Of a DNA stretch of 64,000 nt, positions 9,923-19,095 are shown piece after piece (position 1 is the stretch's first letter; every line of letters starts with the position of its first letter). Where the stretch lies: positions 124,001 to 188,000 of the forward strand of contig NZ_CANMIR010000001.1 in assembly GCF_947498015.1 (NCBI RefSeq), written 5' to 3'. Made by a program: the position numbers and the translations under genes. Below the pieces are notes generated by a model. The model ran no database searches and had not been told where the DNA came from. It was given only the letters and a program-made list of their open reading frames with translations. This DNA is from an uncultured Neptuniibacter sp. Its GTDB lineage: Bacteria; Pseudomonadota; Gammaproteobacteria; Pseudomonadales; Balneatricaceae.

Positions 9923-10543
9923 ATGATTGAGATTGTCTACAGCGATGACAACCTTGTGATCGCCAATAAACCCTACGATATGTTATCTGTCCCCGGACGG
10001 GGAGAAGAGAAGCAAGACTGTTTGTGGCGTCGCGTTCAACAGCAATTTCCCACCGCACGCATTGTTCACCGATTGGATTATGCAACCTCAGGGCTGATTG
10101 TGCTGGCACTCACACTTGAGGACCAACGCTCTTTGAGCAGAAGCTTTCAGGAGCGGCTGACTGAGAAACGTTATCAGGCGATTATTAGCGGCACCCCAGA
10201 TAATACCAAAGGAAGCATAGAGCTCCCTCTACGTTGCGATTGGGAGAACCGGCCACTGCAGATCGTTGACTTTGAACAGGGCAAATCTGCACTGACCCAC
10301 TGGGAAGTCATCGGTCAGGACACGCATGGAACGCGTGTTGCGCTAACACCAGTAACGGGACGGTCACACCAACTTCGAGTTCACATGCAAGCGATGGGTC
10401 ACCCGATCGTTGGTGATCGCTTTTACGCGCCAGAGAAAATTGTCTCACTCTCACCACGACTACTGCTTCACGCCGAAACCTTATCACTCCCCCACCCAAA
10501 AACAGGAGAGATAATGACGTTTAAGGCAAGCAGCCCATTCTGA
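9923..10543 (+). CDS. RluA-family pseudouridine synthase
   Basis: This protein has 206 residues if it starts at the ATG at 9923, one base after the rlmD stop codon. An upstream in-frame start overlapping rlmD is possible but gives a non-homologous extension. The RluA motif is RIVHRLDYATSG (47-58) with catalytic Asp52. The family isomerises uridine to pseudouridine in rRNA and/or tRNA; at this size it resembles RluA (E. coli 219), which acts on 23S U746 and tRNA U32. It is probably translationally coupled to rlmD. Confidence 0.88.
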   Translation: MIEIVYSDDNLVIANKPYDMLSVPGRGEEKQDCLWRRVQQQFPTARIVHRLDYATSGLIVLALTLEDQRSLSRSFQERLTEKRYQAIISGTPDNTKGSIELPLRCDWENRPLQIVDFEQGKSALTHWEVIGQDTHGTRVALTPVTGRSHQLRVHMQAMGHPIVGDRFYAPEKIVSLSPRLLLHAETLSLPHPKTGEIMTFKASSPF

Positions 10544-10555
10544 TCTGGAATATTA

Positions 10556-11506
10556 TCAAACCGTACGAACCGTTTCTCCATGACAGAACGCCGAAATATT
10601 TTCTGCGGTCTGAGCAATCACTCGGGTACGCGCTTCTACGCTCCCCCACGCGATATGAGGTGTAATCAGAAGATTGGGGAGTGATGCATCGATAAGAACA
10701 TTTCCCTCTTTAGGCGGTTCGGTTGTGAGCACGTCTGTCGCAGCAGCAGCGATCTCCCCATCGGTCAACGCTTCTACTAAGGCGGGCTCATTGACGATCC
10801 CACCACGGGCCGCATTAATGAGAAAAGCACTGCTCTTCATATGCTTAAAAACATCACGGTCAAATAAGTTCTCAGTTTTCTCAGTAAGCGGGCAGTGGAG
10901 TGAAATTACATCGGCCTGCTGAATTAACTGCTCAAATGTCACTCGACCTTTTTGAGGTACCCCTTCACTCCCAATTCGCTGCGAAACGATCACATCCATG
11001 CCAAAAGCCTCGGCAATTCGGGCAACGCCTCGACCCAAATTACCATAACCAACAATACCTAGTGTACGACCTTTAAGCTCTGCTATCGGATGATTAAAAA
11101 AACAAAACTGATCAGAGCGCTGCCACTCACCCTGCCTTACATCTTGTACATAACCCAACAGGTTCGTATGAAGAGCGAGGATCAGTGACCAGACATGCTG
11201 AACAACTGAATCAACGCCATAGGCCACACAGTTCGAGACCGGTACTCCCCGTTTAAGGGCAGCGTCCTTATCGACAACATTGGTCCCTGTTGCGAGCACA
11301 CAGATGTACTGCAACCGGTCCGCATTAAGAATGACATCTTCAGAAAGCGCTGTCTTATTCGTAATAACGATATCAAACCCACGGATGCGGTCAGCCACAT
11401 CATCTTCTGAGGTCAACTCATAACAAACAAGTTCAGAAACAACATGTTCAATCGGTGAAAGATCCAGTGTTTCCAGACCTTTCAAATCAAGAATTACGGC
11501 ACGCAT
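10556..11506 (-). CDS. D-2-hydroxyacid dehydrogenase (glycerate dehydrogenase-like)
   Basis: This 316-residue NAD(P)-dependent enzyme is of the D-isomer hydroxyacid dehydrogenase family. The Rossmann motif GIVGYGNLG, the catalytic Arg in INAARGG, the Glu in the DVLTTEPP region and the His in ITPHIAWGS are all present. It is closest in style to HprA, reducing hydroxypyruvate or glyoxylate, but the substrate is not proven. The ATG at 11506 is preferred over one four codons upstream because GGGA lies before it. It lies downstream of the bamC terminator. Confidence 0.85.
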   Translation of the reverse strand: MRAVILDLKGLETLDLSPIEHVVSELVCYELTSEDDVADRIRGFDIVITNKTALSEDVILNADRLQYICVLATGTNVVDKDAALKRGVPVSNCVAYGVDSVVQHVWSLILALHTNLLGYVQDVRQGEWQRSDQFCFFNHPIAELKGRTLGIVGYGNLGRGVARIAEAFGMDVIVSQRIGSEGVPQKGRVTFEQLIQQADVISLHCPLTEKTENLFDRDVFKHMKSSAFLINAARGGIVNEPALVEALTDGEIAAAATDVLTTEPPKEGNVLIDASLPNLLITPHIAWGSVEARTRVIAQTAENISAFCHGETVRTV

Positions 11507-11520
11507 AATCGATCCCAAAA

Positions 11521-11547
11521 AAAGAAAAAGGGCCTAAAAAGGCCCTT
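11521..11547 (-). terminator. Rho-independent terminator of bamC
   Basis: On the minus strand, AAGGGCCT and AGGCCCTT form an 8-bp stem with a 4-nt loop, followed by a T-rich tract. It is 17 nt after the bamC stop. Confidence 0.85.
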
Positions 11548-11564
11548 GATTAAAAGCAGTATGG

Positions 11565-12950
11565 TTAACCTCTTGGAAGGTTCTCTTTAACCTCCCAGAG
11601 AATCTCCTCAGCTACAATCGCAGGTGCTGAAACACCATCCGCGGTCAACACACTCAGGAAAATACCATTACGTGTTCTGATCATCTTCAGCTGATACTGG
11701 CCGGTATGCTCAAACTTACCTGTTGACTGGTTGTAGACACCGGAATCACCTTCCCCGAAGACGTAGATCGCTTTGCCCGCAAACCAGATCTTATAGCCCT
11801 GCTTGTTACCCTCATCTTCTGGATCGATCAGGGAATCCTTAACATCCCCCTCTTTGACCCCCTGAAGGTAAGCAGCCGTTTTTCCAGAGGTGTACTTAAT
11901 GCCATTAGGATCTTCATCCCCCAACCCCAAAGCTGCCGAGATAGAACTGGTATCTAATGTAATTTCACCACGATCAGAGTGCAGCCATTCAAAGAAACCC
12001 ATCTCTTCAACATTCTCAAAAGGTGTCGAGGTAGTGTAGGTCATATAGAAATAGCCGGTATCTGGGTTACGTGTTCCCACATCCATATCCGCCTTATCCA
12101 AGGCACGACTTACTTCGTTCCAGGCGGTTTCGATATCTGCATCAAGCTTTAATACAGGATTACCACGGGAATCACGCCCCAGCTGGTTGCCTACGCGACG
12201 CTTCTCTTTGAAGGCCATCAGAGTCTGTGCACTCCGCTCACCCGAAGATTTACCCAGATAGCGAAGCATCTCAAACATCATGTCTGATTTATAACTAACA
12301 TCACGAGAGCTTTCACTCCAATCAATAGCAGCTACATCATCATCTGCAGCAAAGCGAACATGCTGCATAGATATCGCAGTACGGCCGTCTTCGCCGACAA
12401 CCGGCTTGAGGCTAACCTTAAGCTTGTCCTTAGTTGGTCCGGGGATATCCTGGAATGTCAGGCGCTTAACCCAAGTATCTATAAAACTAAACTCTTTCGC
12501 TTCGTGGTAGATCCACTGAGTTTCCATCTGCCCCTGACGCGGATCAGATTTGGCAATATCAATACCATTAAACTGCCAAAACTCCTGAAGTTTTACCCAA
12601 ACGCTGGTGATACCTTCATCCACAACGATCAGCTTTTCACCCGCTTCACGCTTTAAACTAACTGATTCGCTACCCGCTTCTGCGTAAAAGAACTCGGGTC
12701 TCGGCACGATAAAATCACCAGTCCGTGCGGTAGCAACCTGACTAATTTCAGGTACTTTCAATGTATCTTCAGTGCGCTTAGCATCCAGGTGAGTCGGAAT
12801 TTCCAGGCGCTTACCCTGTTCTGCCAACTCATAGTCCTGGCTACGGTCACGAACAATACCTTGCTCCCCATAGATTGGGTTATCTTCAATGACACTGCAG
12901 CCGGAAATCAGCGTGCCTGTTACAACTGTTACAGATACAATTTTTTTCAT
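11565..12950 (-). CDS. bamC: Outer-membrane assembly lipoprotein BamC (NlpB)
   Basis: This 461-residue lipoprotein has signal and lipobox LISGC with Cys18 and the conserved long unstructured N-terminal segment. It continues with two helix-grip domains (about 95-210 and 265-450). BamC is part of the BAM complex that folds outer-membrane proteins. It is about 100 residues longer than E. coli BamC (344). Extra acidic sequence (around 330-400, including SALGLGDEDPNG-type and GDVKDSLIDPEDEG stretches) lies inside the second domain. It is directly downstream of dapA, the classic dapA-bamC pair. Confidence 0.92.
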   Translation of the reverse strand: MKKIVSVTVVTGTLISGCSVIEDNPIYGEQGIVRDRSQDYELAEQGKRLEIPTHLDAKRTEDTLKVPEISQVATARTGDFIVPRPEFFYAEAGSESVSLKREAGEKLIVVDEGITSVWVKLQEFWQFNGIDIAKSDPRQGQMETQWIYHEAKEFSFIDTWVKRLTFQDIPGPTKDKLKVSLKPVVGEDGRTAISMQHVRFAADDDVAAIDWSESSRDVSYKSDMMFEMLRYLGKSSGERSAQTLMAFKEKRRVGNQLGRDSRGNPVLKLDADIETAWNEVSRALDKADMDVGTRNPDTGYFYMTYTTSTPFENVEEMGFFEWLHSDRGEITLDTSSISAALGLGDEDPNGIKYTSGKTAAYLQGVKEGDVKDSLIDPEDEGNKQGYKIWFAGKAIYVFGEGDSGVYNQSTGKFEHTGQYQLKMIRTRNGIFLSVLTADGVSAPAIVAEEILWEVKENLPRG

Positions 12951-12962
12951 TTCTAGAATCGC

Positions 12963-13838
12963 TTAGATAATTTCACAGCTACGCATTGCATCACGAACTA
13001 CATCGTGACATTCATCAGCCAATACCGTTAATGGAAGACGAATACCTAATCCCATAAGACCCATTTCAGCCATCGCCCATTTAACAGGGATCGGATTGGC
13101 CTCAACAAACAGTTTCTCATGCAGTGGCATCATTCGATTATTCAATGCTCGTGCCTCATCCGCTTTACCGGACATAGCAAGGTCACACAACTCAGACATT
13201 TCAGCTGGCGCAACATTGGCAGTCACAGAAATATTGCCTTTACCACCACCGATCATCAGCTCAACAGCCGTTGCGTCATCACCCGAATAAACCGCAAAAT
13301 CTGCCGGTACTTTTGCAATCAGATCCAATCCTCTGGGTACATCACCCGTTGCCTCTTTTATTCCGACAATATTAGGCAGTGCAGTCAGACGAACCACAGT
13401 CTCAGTCTGCATATCACAAGCAGTTCGACCCGGAACGTTATAAAGAACCTGTGGAATATCCACCGCTTCAGCAATTGCTTTGAAATGCTGATACAAACCT
13501 TCCTGGGTAGGCTTGTTGTAATAAGGAGTAACCAACAGGCAGGCATCAGCACCTACTTTTTTAGCTTCAGCCGTTAATTCAATCGCTTCTGATGTCGAAT
13601 TCGCACCAGTACCGGCGATAACTGGAATACGTCCAGCAACACGCTCCACAACACGTTTGATAACCTGGCAGTGCTCATCGCAGTTAAGAGTTGCGGATTC
13701 ACCGGTGGTGCCCACAGCGACGATAGAATCAGTGCCCTTCGCCAGATGCATATCGACCAGTTTGTCGAGATTTTCCCAATCGACTTCACCGTTAGAATGC
13801 ATAGGGGTAACGAGAGCAACAATGCTGCCAGTAATCAT
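12963..13838 (-). CDS. dapA: 4-hydroxy-tetrahydrodipicolinate synthase DapA
   Basis: This 291-residue enzyme condenses pyruvate with aspartate semialdehyde in lysine and diaminopimelate synthesis. Catalytic Tyr133 (VLYNVPGRT) and the Schiff-base Lys161 ([10 protein letters not shown]) fall at the same positions as in E. coli, as do GTTGES (43-48) and the YYNKP loop. The ATG at 13838 with GGAG upstream is the real start; a longer frame from 13880 adds a non-conserved 14 residues. bamC follows 12 nt later. Confidence 0.97.
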   Translation of the reverse strand: MITGSIVALVTPMHSNGEVDWENLDKLVDMHLAKGTDSIVAVGTTGESATLNCDEHCQVIKRVVERVAGRIPVIAGTGANSTSEAIELTAEAKKVGADACLLVTPYYNKPTQEGLYQHFKAIAEAVDIPQVLYNVPGRTACDMQTETVVRLTALPNIVGIKEATGDVPRGLDLIAKVPADFAVYSGDDATAVELMIGGGKGNISVTANVAPAEMSELCDLAMSGKADEARALNNRMMPLHEKLFVEANPIPVKWAMAEMGLMGLGIRLPLTVLADECHDVVRDAMRSCEII

Positions 13839-14138
13839 TTTATTCTCCATGAGATATATATCAGGTTGAGCAAAGGACAAAACTACTCTGCCCTATCACT
13901 TATTACAACCTTAAAACTTGTCTAATACCGCTCTAGCTATATGAAATCACTGTTTTTTTGCTGAAAACTATAACTGTATATCAGCACCAGCAATGGATTC
14001 ATACAGACCGATCAATCTGCTTTATTTCGATAATACCGACTCACTTAAAATCTAAATCAGATCTGGTATCGTATTTAGGGTCGTTATTCTATACGATTTT
14101 GCACTTTGTTGAGTAGCCATCATCACTAAGGAATTACT
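13839..14138 (+). other. dapA-bcp divergent intergenic region
   Basis: Three hundred AT-rich bases separate the divergent dapA and bcp genes. No gene, RNA or strong hairpin is seen. It must hold both promoters. gcvR, which often sits at this place in pseudomonads, is absent. Confidence 0.6.
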
Positions 14139-14606
14139 ATGAGCAGCGTTTCTATCAATCAAACGGTACCCTCTTTTACCGCGCAGGCCACAAGTGAACA
14201 CACGGTTTCCCTTGAAGAACTGAGGGGAAAGAATGTTGTTATCTATTTCTATCCAAAGGACAGCACACCAGGATGTACGACGGAGGGACAGAACTTCCGC
14301 GACAGCATTGATCAGTTTCAGGACGCTAACACAGTCATATATGGCGTTTCCAGAGACAGCTTACGTGCGCATGAAAACTTTAAAACGAAACAATCCTTTC
14401 CTTTTGAGCTGATCAGCGACCCTGAAGAGGAACTTTGTAAGTTGTTTGATGTGATCAAACTTAAAAAGAACTACGGTCGTGAGTATATGGGGATCGAACG
14501 CTCCACCTTCCTGATTGATAGCGAAGGCGTTCTCAAACAGGAATGGAGAGGCGTTAAGGTTAAAGGCCACGTGGATGAGGTGCTTACAGCAGCTCAGGCC
14601 CTTTAA
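14139..14606 (+). CDS. bcp: Thiol peroxidase Bcp (PrxQ-type peroxiredoxin)
   Basis: This 155-residue protein reduces hydrogen and organic peroxides. The peroxidatic Cys46 lies in PKDSTPGCTTEG, with the conserved Thr and Pro before it. The resolving Cys that many PrxQ/Bcp proteins carry five residues later is replaced (Gln51), so this is a 1-Cys type that would need an external thiol. A ribosome site AAGGAATT precedes the ATG. Confidence 0.93.
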   Translation: MSSVSINQTVPSFTAQATSEHTVSLEELRGKNVVIYFYPKDSTPGCTTEGQNFRDSIDQFQDANTVIYGVSRDSLRAHENFKTKQSFPFELISDPEEELCKLFDVIKLKKNYGREYMGIERSTFLIDSEGVLKQEWRGVKVKGHVDEVLTAAQAL

Positions 14607-14613
14607 CTATAAA

Positions 14614-14632
14614 GGCGGTGTTAAGCACCGCC
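14614..14632. terminator. Bidirectional hairpin between bcp and the permease gene
   Basis: GGCGGTG and CACCGCC form a 7-bp stem; the loop holds the stop codon of the minus-strand gene. The minus-strand side ends in TTTATAG. It probably ends both convergent transcripts. Confidence 0.6.
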
Positions 14633-15697
14633 CTCTTCTGCCGTAACCTGTTGCACCTTTGGCCAGGCGCTAACAATCGCTTTGAACAGTGTTGCCAGAG
14701 GGATCGCAAAGAACACTCCCCAAAACCCCCATAACCCCCCAAAAACTAAAACAGCCACAATAATTGCAACAGGGTGGAGGTTAACCGCTTCAGAAAAGAG
14801 CAATGGCACCAACACATTACCGTCAAGCGCCTGAATAATGCCATACGCAATCATCAGGTACATGAACTCACCGCTCCAACCCCACTGAAAAAAGGCGATC
14901 AATGCGACAGGCAGAGTTACCAGCGCAGCCCCTATGTAAGGGATCAAAACCGACAGTCCCACCAAAATCCCAAGCAGCGCAGCGTAGTTAATACCCAGAA
15001 AGATAAACGTTACATAGGTAACCGCACCCACCACGACGATCTCAATCACCTTGCCACGGATATAGTTAGCGATCTGATCATCCATCTCAGTCCAGACTTT
15101 TGTCATCATCTCCCTTTTTTCGGGCAGGAATGACACCCACCAATGGGTTAAAGAAGCACCATCTTTCAAAAAGAAGAAAACAAGGATAGGCACCAACACC
15201 AGATAGATAAGCAGGGCGATAATGCTAGTAATTGAGTTGAGGGAGAACGTTAAAACCCACTGTCCCATCTGCGACAGTTCAGCCGCCGCAAGATTGATTA
15301 GCTCCAGAATTCGCGCCTCAGAGATAAATTCGGGGTAGCGCTCCGGCAACAGTAGCAGCACTGCCTGAATCTCAGAGAGAATCCGGGGTAACTCATTAAA
15401 CAGTGTCGCCGCCTGCTTCCACGCCAAGGGCATTACGATCAGCAAAAGAGCTGCCAATGCGCCAACAAAACCCACAAAGACCAGAACGACTGATAGCAGG
15501 TGCGGCACTTTGAGCTGCCTGAGTCTATTGACCCCCCCCTGCATCAAAAAGGCCAGGATTATACCTGCGAAAACTGGCGCAAGAGCCTGCCCCAAGGTCA
15601 GTATAACTAGCAGAGCAACGCCCAACAGGACGAATAGAAGCAGCGCTTCCTCGTCAGAAAAATATCGCTCTATCCACTTCGAAAATATCTTACGCAT
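14621..15697 (-). CDS. AI-2E family permease (PerM/YdiK-like)
   Basis: This 358-residue membrane protein has 7-8 predicted helices. It carries the family pattern with a long periplasmic/cytosolic middle part and the conserved VPILVFFFLKDG (about 168-179) and GLSVLIPYIGAALVTLP (about 243-259) stretches. The family includes the AI-2 exporter TqsA and Na+(Li+)/H+ antiporters, so the substrate here is open. It lies 12 nt downstream of the TusA-like gene on the same strand; this pair next to bepA is conserved in pseudomonads. Confidence 0.88.
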   Translation of the reverse strand: MRKIFSKWIERYFSDEEALLLFVLLGVALLVILTLGQALAPVFAGIILAFLMQGGVNRLRQLKVPHLLSVVLVFVGFVGALAALLLIVMPLAWKQAATLFNELPRILSEIQAVLLLLPERYPEFISEARILELINLAAAELSQMGQWVLTFSLNSITSIIALLIYLVLVPILVFFFLKDGASLTHWWVSFLPEKREMMTKVWTEMDDQIANYIRGKVIEIVVVGAVTYVTFIFLGINYAALLGILVGLSVLIPYIGAALVTLPVALIAFFQWGWSGEFMYLMIAYGIIQALDGNVLVPLLFSEAVNLHPVAIIVAVLVFGGLWGFWGVFFAIPLATLFKAIVSAWPKVQQVTAEEGGA

Positions 15698-15709
15698 TTG
15701 AACGACTAT

Positions 15710-15946
15710 TTAACCTCGTTTAATAAAGTACGTGTATGGCTCTTTATCAGTGAACGATTGCAGCAGTTCGTGGTCAGACTGATCAGTAAAAGCTTTGAAA
15801 TCTCTAATTGATCCACTATCTGTCGCTATAACTTTTAACACTTTCCCTGTTGTAAGCTTATTAAGTGCCTGTTTCGCTTTTAGCAATGGCAAAGGGCAAT
15901 TTAAACCAGTGGCATCCAGAACTTCATCAAAAGGGAATTCAGACAT
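15710..15946 (-). CDS. TusA/SirA-family sulfurtransferase-like protein
   Basis: This 78-residue protein has the TusA fold signature LDATGLNCPLPLLKAKQAL with the reactive Cys17 in the CPxP motif. TusA-type proteins pass persulfide sulfur to tRNA thiolation or to molybdenum cofactor enzymes. It differs from true TusA in sequence after the first helix. It is divergent from bepA and co-directional with the AI-2E permease, as is its Pseudomonas counterpart, so I do not assign the tusA name. Confidence 0.88.
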   Translation of the reverse strand: MSEFPFDEVLDATGLNCPLPLLKAKQALNKLTTGKVLKVIATDSGSIRDFKAFTDQSDHELLQSFTDKEPYTYFIKRG

Positions 15947-16045
15947 TAACTTTTCTTAACGTAATTTATGTTGTCGTTATCAATCAAGTTCAGCACTATA
16001 TAACATAATTGTTTGTATTAGCACGGGCTTTTTCGGATACCAAAT

Positions 16046-17482
16046 ATGTATAAGCCAGTAATATCCTGTTTCATTGCATGCTTACTAACCCTCTACTCTC
16101 TATCCAGTAAGTCGGAATCGCAGCTACCCAGTATCGGAGGTAGTGGTTATAGCGTCCTCTCACTGCAGAAAGAATATCAGTTGGGAAGAGCCTGGGTGCG
16201 AATGCTAAGAGGGAGTGCACGTATCTATGAAGATGCATTTGTTAGTCAGTACATAGAAGACCTCACATGGAGTCTGGTGACTCACAGCCAACTTACAGAC
16301 AGACGTCTGGAGATATTGGTACTGGATAATCCAAGCGTTAATGCTTTTGCTGTTCCGGGGGGAGTAATAGGCGTCCATACAGGGCTCCTGTTAACCGCTA
16401 AGAATGAAGCACAGCTCGCTTCCGTACTTGCTCACGAATTAGCACATTTAAGCCAACGACATTTTGCAGCGCAGTTAGAGGAGCAACAAAGAAACCGCCC
16501 ATTTCATCTGGCTACGATTCTGGGAAGTATCCTGCTAGCCGCTGCAGATCCGGAAGCTGGAATTGTAGGCCTTCAATCCTCTATGGCTGCATCTGCTGCG
16601 AATAAATTGGCATTCAGTCGACAAAATGAGCGTGAAGCGGATTATATCGGGATGCAGACACTCACTAGTTCCGGCTATCCTCCCATAGCTATGGCGAATA
16701 TGTTTACGGAACTACAAAAACAGGCACGTTTCAGCCGGGTTCCTCCTGAGTTTCTTCTGACCCACCCTGTCACCCAATCACGCATATCCGATGCATTAAA
16801 TCGGGCTGAAAGCATTCAGGGAAAAACTCCCCGTTTGAATTCAATCGAATTCAACCTAGTAAAGGCCCGTATCCAGGCAAACTATTCAAAAGACCTTCCA
16901 CAACTTCTGAAAAAATATCAAGAAACCCAAAAGTTGGGTGATAACGACTCTATACGATATGCGATAGCTATTACGGCTATTAAAGCGAAGAGCTACGCTT
17001 TGGCTGCGCAGAACATTAACTCATTTAGCCCAGCCTTCAGAAGCTCTCTGCCTGGGCGCCTGCTGCAGGCCGAGTTAGAGCTAGCCAAAGAGAAGTATAA
17101 GAAAGCAGTTACACAGCTTGAAAAGCTGGTGCGGCTCTACCCAGGCAGCCATGCAGTCAGCTACCTCTATGCTGATGCCCTGCTCCGTAATAACCAACCG
17201 AGACAAGCCTCGCGTGTTTATAGACAGCTGATTGAGCATAATCCGAACGATAGTCGTGCCTGGTATCTACTTGCGGAGTCATACGGCCTTGAGGGGAATA
17301 TCGTCGGTGTTCATGAAGCTCGTATTGAATATTTTCTTTTAACTGCGAATATCGACAAAGCATTAAGGCAGCTTGATTTTGCCTTAAGGGAGAAAACGCT
17401 TACATCCAGTGAAAAAGCTAGGCTTGAACAGCGTAAAGAAGATGCCCTCCAGATCCGTGAGTCATTAAAGCTAGATTATTAA
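16046..17482 (+). CDS. bepA: M48 metalloprotease/chaperone BepA (YfgC)
   Basis: This 478-residue periplasmic protein has an N-terminal signal peptide (about 1-24). The zinc protease motif HELAH has His130, Glu131 and His134, and the third ligand Glu lies in NEREADYIG near 197. A C-terminal TPR domain occupies about 270-470. BepA helps LptD mature and degrades stalled outer-membrane proteins at the BAM complex, fitting with bamC nearby. The length matches the family (E. coli 487). Confidence 0.92.
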   Translation: MYKPVISCFIACLLTLYSLSSKSESQLPSIGGSGYSVLSLQKEYQLGRAWVRMLRGSARIYEDAFVSQYIEDLTWSLVTHSQLTDRRLEILVLDNPSVNAFAVPGGVIGVHTGLLLTAKNEAQLASVLAHELAHLSQRHFAAQLEEQQRNRPFHLATILGSILLAAADPEAGIVGLQSSMAASAANKLAFSRQNEREADYIGMQTLTSSGYPPIAMANMFTELQKQARFSRVPPEFLLTHPVTQSRISDALNRAESIQGKTPRLNSIEFNLVKARIQANYSKDLPQLLKKYQETQKLGDNDSIRYAIAITAIKAKSYALAAQNINSFSPAFRSSLPGRLLQAELELAKEKYKKAVTQLEKLVRLYPGSHAVSYLYADALLRNNQPRQASRVYRQLIEHNPNDSRAWYLLAESYGLEGNIVGVHEARIEYFLLTANIDKALRQLDFALREKTLTSSEKARLEQRKEDALQIRESLKLDY

Positions 17483-17487
17483 AGATA

Positions 17488-17511
17488 CAAAAAAGCCCAC
17501 CGGAGTGGGCT
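17488..17511. terminator. Bidirectional terminator between bepA and nadA
   Basis: AGCCCAC and GTGGGCT pair around CGGA. On the minus strand the stem is followed by six T, a good terminator for nadA; it can also end bepA. Confidence 0.85.
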
Positions 17512-17527
17512 GCATTTGAACACGTTA

Positions 17528-18580
17528 TTACTTATTCAGATTGGCTGAAAAATCCAACATCCTCTGCAGAGGCCGGCGAGCATCAACAACCAGCTTCTCA
17601 TCAACGTGAATCTCATCCCGGCCCGTTTCAAGCGCATGTAAAACACTTTCAAGGCCATTCATGGCCATCCAGGGACAGTGTGCACAGCTACGGCATGTAG
17701 CTCCAGAACCCCCGGTAGGCGCCTCAATAAACTGTTTACCTGGTGCCGCCTGCTGCATCTTGTAGAAGATCGCCTTATCAGTAGCCACAATGAACTGCTC
17801 ATTCGGCAGATCTCTTGCTGCATTGATAATCTGAGTGGTTGAACCCACCGCATCCGCGATCTCAACAACTGAATCTGGCGACTCTGGATGAACCAGAACG
17901 GCGGCATCTGGATAGACGTTTTTAAGATCCAGGATCCCTTTCGCCTTAAACTCTTCATGTACGATGCAGGAACCATCCCACATCAACATCTCAATACCGG
18001 TCTGACGCTGAACATAAGTTCCCAGATGTTTATCAGGTGCCCAGATAATCTTTTTACCCTGATCAGCAAGGTGCTCAACCACCTGCAGCGCGATACTGGA
18101 AGTTACAACCCAATCAGCTCTGGCCTTAACTGCAGCGGAGGTATTCGCATAAACAACGACTTCATGATCCGGGTGCTGGTCACAGAAAGCGGAAAATTCG
18201 TCAATGGGGCAACCGATATCCAAGGAGCATGTCGCCTCAATGGTAGGCATAATCACCTGCTTCTCCGGCGTCAGAATTTTTGCAGTTTCACCCATGAATT
18301 TCACGCCTGCAACTACGAGAGTACTGGCGGAATGAGCATTACCAAAACGAGCCATCTCCAGAGAGTCAGAAACACATCCGCCGGTCTCATCAGCCAACTG
18401 CTGAAGAATCGGATCGGTATAGTAATGCGCAACCAGGCATGCATCCTTCTCAATCAGCAACTGTTTGATACGCTGCTTATAATCCTGAGCCTGCTCGATA
18501 GTCATATCCAGCGGCAGATGTTCTTTTGCAAAATGCTCCTGTATTAGGATGCGATCCGAAATATCCTGTTTGCTCAACAT
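17528..18580 (-). CDS. nadA: Quinolinate synthase NadA
   Basis: This 350-residue [4Fe-4S] enzyme condenses iminoaspartate with dihydroxyacetone phosphate to make quinolinate for NAD. The cluster cysteines are visible in [21 protein letters not shown] and [12 protein letters not shown], and the substrate pattern AHYYTDP is near residue 50. The length is typical. The partner gene nadB is not in this window. The extended -10 promoter at 18683 gives a leader of about 95 nt. Confidence 0.96.
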   Translation of the reverse strand: MLSKQDISDRILIQEHFAKEHLPLDMTIEQAQDYKQRIKQLLIEKDACLVAHYYTDPILQQLADETGGCVSDSLEMARFGNAHSASTLVVAGVKFMGETAKILTPEKQVIMPTIEATCSLDIGCPIDEFSAFCDQHPDHEVVVYANTSAAVKARADWVVTSSIALQVVEHLADQGKKIIWAPDKHLGTYVQRQTGIEMLMWDGSCIVHEEFKAKGILDLKNVYPDAAVLVHPESPDSVVEIADAVGSTTQIINAARDLPNEQFIVATDKAIFYKMQQAAPGKQFIEAPTGGSGATCRSCAHCPWMAMNGLESVLHALETGRDEIHVDEKLVVDARRPLQRMLDFSANLNK

Positions 18581-18682
18581 GTGATGTTATTACTCATAAT
18601 TCTCGCGTGGGGAGCGGACCTACTCACCGATTGCTTAGGCCGCGCTACCATCCGAAACACTGTCAAATGGAAGAGGTTGCAT

Positions 18683-18691
18683 ATTATACCA
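18683..18691 (-). promoter_or_regulatory. Extended -10 promoter upstream of nadA
   Basis: On the minus strand TGGTATAAT gives a perfect extended -10 box; the -35 (GTTACG, 16 bp upstream) is poor. The predicted start lies about 95 nt before nadA. Confidence 0.55.
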
Positions 18692-18828
18692 CAGCAGGAG
18701 AAAACGTAACGGGCCACATTATCAGGCAGGCCTATATCCTGAAACGGGCATAAAAGACAAATGTATATCCGAATACAGCAACACACTGATGACCACTAGC
18801 GATAATAGACTGCTGAGAAATGAACCAT

Positions 18829-18923
18829 GGACGACTCTCATCCTATACTCAACGCAGTATCGTTCAGGCATAAAAAAACCAGCTCAATGGCTGGATTCTT
18901 TAAGTGGTGGGTCATATAGGATT
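18829..18923 (-). repeat. tRNA-Lys tandem repeat, partial third unit
   Basis: This is the third and truncated copy. It holds the 19-bp tRNA 3'-end segment (18905-18923, one mismatch), the terminator (18872-18894) and the first part of the following sequence. Homology ends near 18829. Confidence 0.85.
18872..18894 (-). terminator. Terminator in repeat unit 3
   Basis: CCAGC and GCTGG stem with a 6-nt loop, then seven T on the minus strand. It is identical to the terminators in the other two units. Confidence 0.85.
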
Positions 18924-19043
18924 ACTATGCCCTTTGGGCCAGTGTCGCAGGCTCCACTGTTTTCTGCGGGCTGCGCCCTTCGAATCGAACCTCCCTTCGG
19001 GGACGGTTCTCATCCTATACTCAGCGCAGTATCGTTCAGGCAT
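18912..19043 (-). CDS. Possible arginine-rich 43-residue ORF in repeat unit 2
   Basis: An ATG directly after the unit 2 terminator opens 43 codons, giving a basic peptide (MPERYC start, then GAARRKQWSLRHWPKG) that ends at a TGA created by the single mismatch in the third 19-bp tRNA copy. There is no good ribosome site. I list it because the analogous E. coli tyrT repeats were reported to encode a small protamine-like protein. Expression is unproven. Confidence 0.2.
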   Translation of the reverse strand: MPERYCAEYRMRTVPEGRFDSKGAARRKQWSLRHWPKGHSNPI

Positions 19044-19095
19044 AAAAAAACCAGCTCAATGGCTGGATTCTTTAAGTGGTGGGTCGTATAGGATT
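18924..19095 (-). repeat. tRNA-Lys tandem repeat, unit 2 (172 bp)
   Basis: The second unit starts with the same 19-bp piece of the tRNA-Lys 3' end (19077-19095). It then has a terminator (19044-19066), a hairpin with GAACC/GGTTC arms and a GC-rich structured part. It is almost identical to unit 1 apart from a 6-bp gap and single substitutions. Confidence 0.93.
19044..19066 (-). terminator. Terminator in repeat unit 2
   Basis: CCAGC/GCTGG stem followed by seven T on the minus strand, 11 nt after the second tRNA 3'-end copy. Confidence 0.85.
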
